A DNA stretch of 5,374 nucleotides from an uncultured cyanobacterium. Its GTDB lineage: Bacteria; Cyanobacteriota; Cyanobacteriia; PCC-6307; Cyanobiaceae. Under the pieces are notes generated by a model, which did not search any database, was not told where the DNA came from, and saw only the letters and a list, made by a program, of their open reading frames with translations. Below, one piece after another: positions 4,959 to 5,374 of this stretch (position 1 is the first letter of the stretch; every line of letters starts with the position of its first letter). The DNA lies in NCBI GenBank assembly GCA_903934745.1, contig CAIZOZ010000560.1, positions 1 through 5,374 of the forward strand. The letters run 5' to 3'. The position numbers were made by a program, and so were the translations under genes.

Positions 4959-5374
4959 CTGACGGCGACAATCCGCAAGGCCCAGCAGACGATTGATTCC
5001 AGCGGCGCCGCCACGATCCTGGAAGCCAAAGGCCGCCACGATCCCTGCGTGCTGCCGCGGGCCGTATCGATGGTGGCCCTGCTGCGCGCCGACCACCTGC
5101 TGCGCCAGCAGAGGCTGCGCACATGCCCGTAGCTGCGGATCTTGCTGTCGGCACTGAGCAGGGGGACGCGGAGCTCGCGGGCCTGGGCCACGAGGAAACG
5201 ATCGGCGGGATCGGCGTGGAACGGTTCCGGCAGGCGTGTGGCAGCCACGGCGACGGCGAGATCCAGAACCAGAAAGCGCACGGCCGGATGGGAGGCCAGC
5301 AGCGCCAACCAGCGCTCCTCATCCAGGCTGAGAGCAAGCCGTCCCCGGTTCACCAGCATTGCCACCTCCCAGCA
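4871..5374 (-). CDS. vapC: VapC-type PIN-domain toxin, 5' end outside window, C-terminus fused into antisense aroC
   Basis: Read on the minus strand from the window edge it gives CWEVAMLVNRGRLALSLDEE, RWLALLASHPAVRFLVLDLA, a TRLPEPFHADPADRFLVAQA block and LLSADSKIRSYGHVR. This is the middle and C-terminal part of a VapC-family PIN nuclease. The DPADR and SADSKI motifs hold acidic residues expected at or near the metal site; the N-terminal Asp-containing part and any vapB lie beyond the window. VapC proteins normally end within a few residues of the SYGHVR-type sequence. Here no stop follows. At about 5121 the frame enters the antisense strand of the third aroC tail and continues about 80 codons of non-family sequence to a stop at 4871. 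Either the toxin is chimeric or the gene is inactivated by the fusion. Its first 120 nt match the vapC remnant at 1887-2006 with 9 mismatches. Confidence 0.8.
   Translation of the reverse strand, partial: CWEVAMLVNRGRLALSLDEERWLALLASHPAVRFLVLDLAVAVAATRLPEPFHADPADRFLVAQARELRVPLLSADSKIRSYGHVRSLCWRSRWSARSRATIDTARGSTQGSWRPLASRIVAAPLESIVCWALRIVAVSPSQHRLLQALTARPDSTGLGHLRRKPPI
4959..5121 (+). pseudogene. aroC: Third copy of the aroC 3' end
   Basis: This copy reaches further upstream than the second, matching aroC from about 1296 to 1470. It reads LTATIRKAQQTID, then SSGAATILEAKGRHDPCV and LPRAVSMVALLRADHLLRQQ in the aroC frame. The same 12-nt VEAM block is missing as in the second copy. Over the 86 nt shared by all three I count 3 mismatches to the second copy and 10 to aroC. 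Similarity fades after CAGCAG (5111) to about 5121, where the antisense vapC begins, so the aroC stop and 3' flank are absent. The frame stays open to a TAG at 5130-5132 but has no aroC N-terminus. It is non-functional as an enzyme, and on the other strand it supplies an artificial C-terminus to the vapC frame. Confidence 0.9.
5255..5374. repeat. 120-nt vapC direct repeat, right copy
   Basis: Partner of 1887-2006, same orientation. It runs to the end of the window, and the similarity is still strong at the last base (tcccagca in both). Confidence 0.9.

Noticed and set aside
1300..5374. CRISPR array or retron-type repeat structure
   Set aside because: The repeats are coding-gene fragments of 86-160 nt spaced by kilobases, with no short regular repeat-spacer pattern, and no reverse transcriptase or cas gene is visible.
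1..5374. tRNA or rRNA gene serving as an integration site
   Set aside because: I saw no tRNA cloverleaf pattern, T-loop consensus or rRNA sequence on either strand; the repeated target-like sequence is the aroC end.

Overview
The window looks like a high-GC unicellular cyanobacterium of the Synechococcus/Cyanobium group. This is inferred from a cyanobacterial psbA 3' end (D1 protein with a 15-residue C-terminal extension), a chorismate synthase gene beside it, a PEP-CTERM-like surface protein, an HpsJ-like membrane protein, and GC-rich codon use. No species can be named from the sequence alone.

Layout. Positions 2-298 hold the psbA 3' end and a strong intrinsic terminator. aroC (393-1481) follows and looks complete. 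From 1499 to about 2112 there is a graveyard of small defence/addiction-type genes: a 47-codon remnant that overlaps a DUF2283-like gene by ATGA, that DUF2283-like gene broken by an in-frame TAG, and a truncated antisense vapC. Two apparently intact genes come next: an exported PEP-CTERM-like protein (2270-2911, with a terminator) and a four-helix HpsJ-like membrane protein (3000-3782). Both families are linked to cyanobacterial exopolysaccharide and exosortase systems, so they may belong together functionally. From 3783 to 4278 there is no intact gene, only a second copy of the aroC 3' end and a small-protein remnant with a nonsense codon. An intact-looking antitoxin/ParE-RelE toxin pair lies on the minus strand (4749 down to 4232). 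A third copy of the aroC 3' end (about 4959-5121) then abuts a minus-strand vapC that runs off the window end.

The main result is that the aroC 3' end occurs three times in the same orientation, and toxin-antitoxin-type genes or their debris follow each copy. The two partial copies share a 12-nt deletion and several substitutions, so they descend from one another or from a common partial copy. The first and last aroC tails are each followed by a convergent vapC, and a 120-nt stretch of those vapC genes is alignable without gaps at 9 mismatches. The window therefore reads as an accretion hotspot downstream of aroC, built by repeated duplication or insertion and then decaying. No integrase or transposase is visible, so the mechanism is open.
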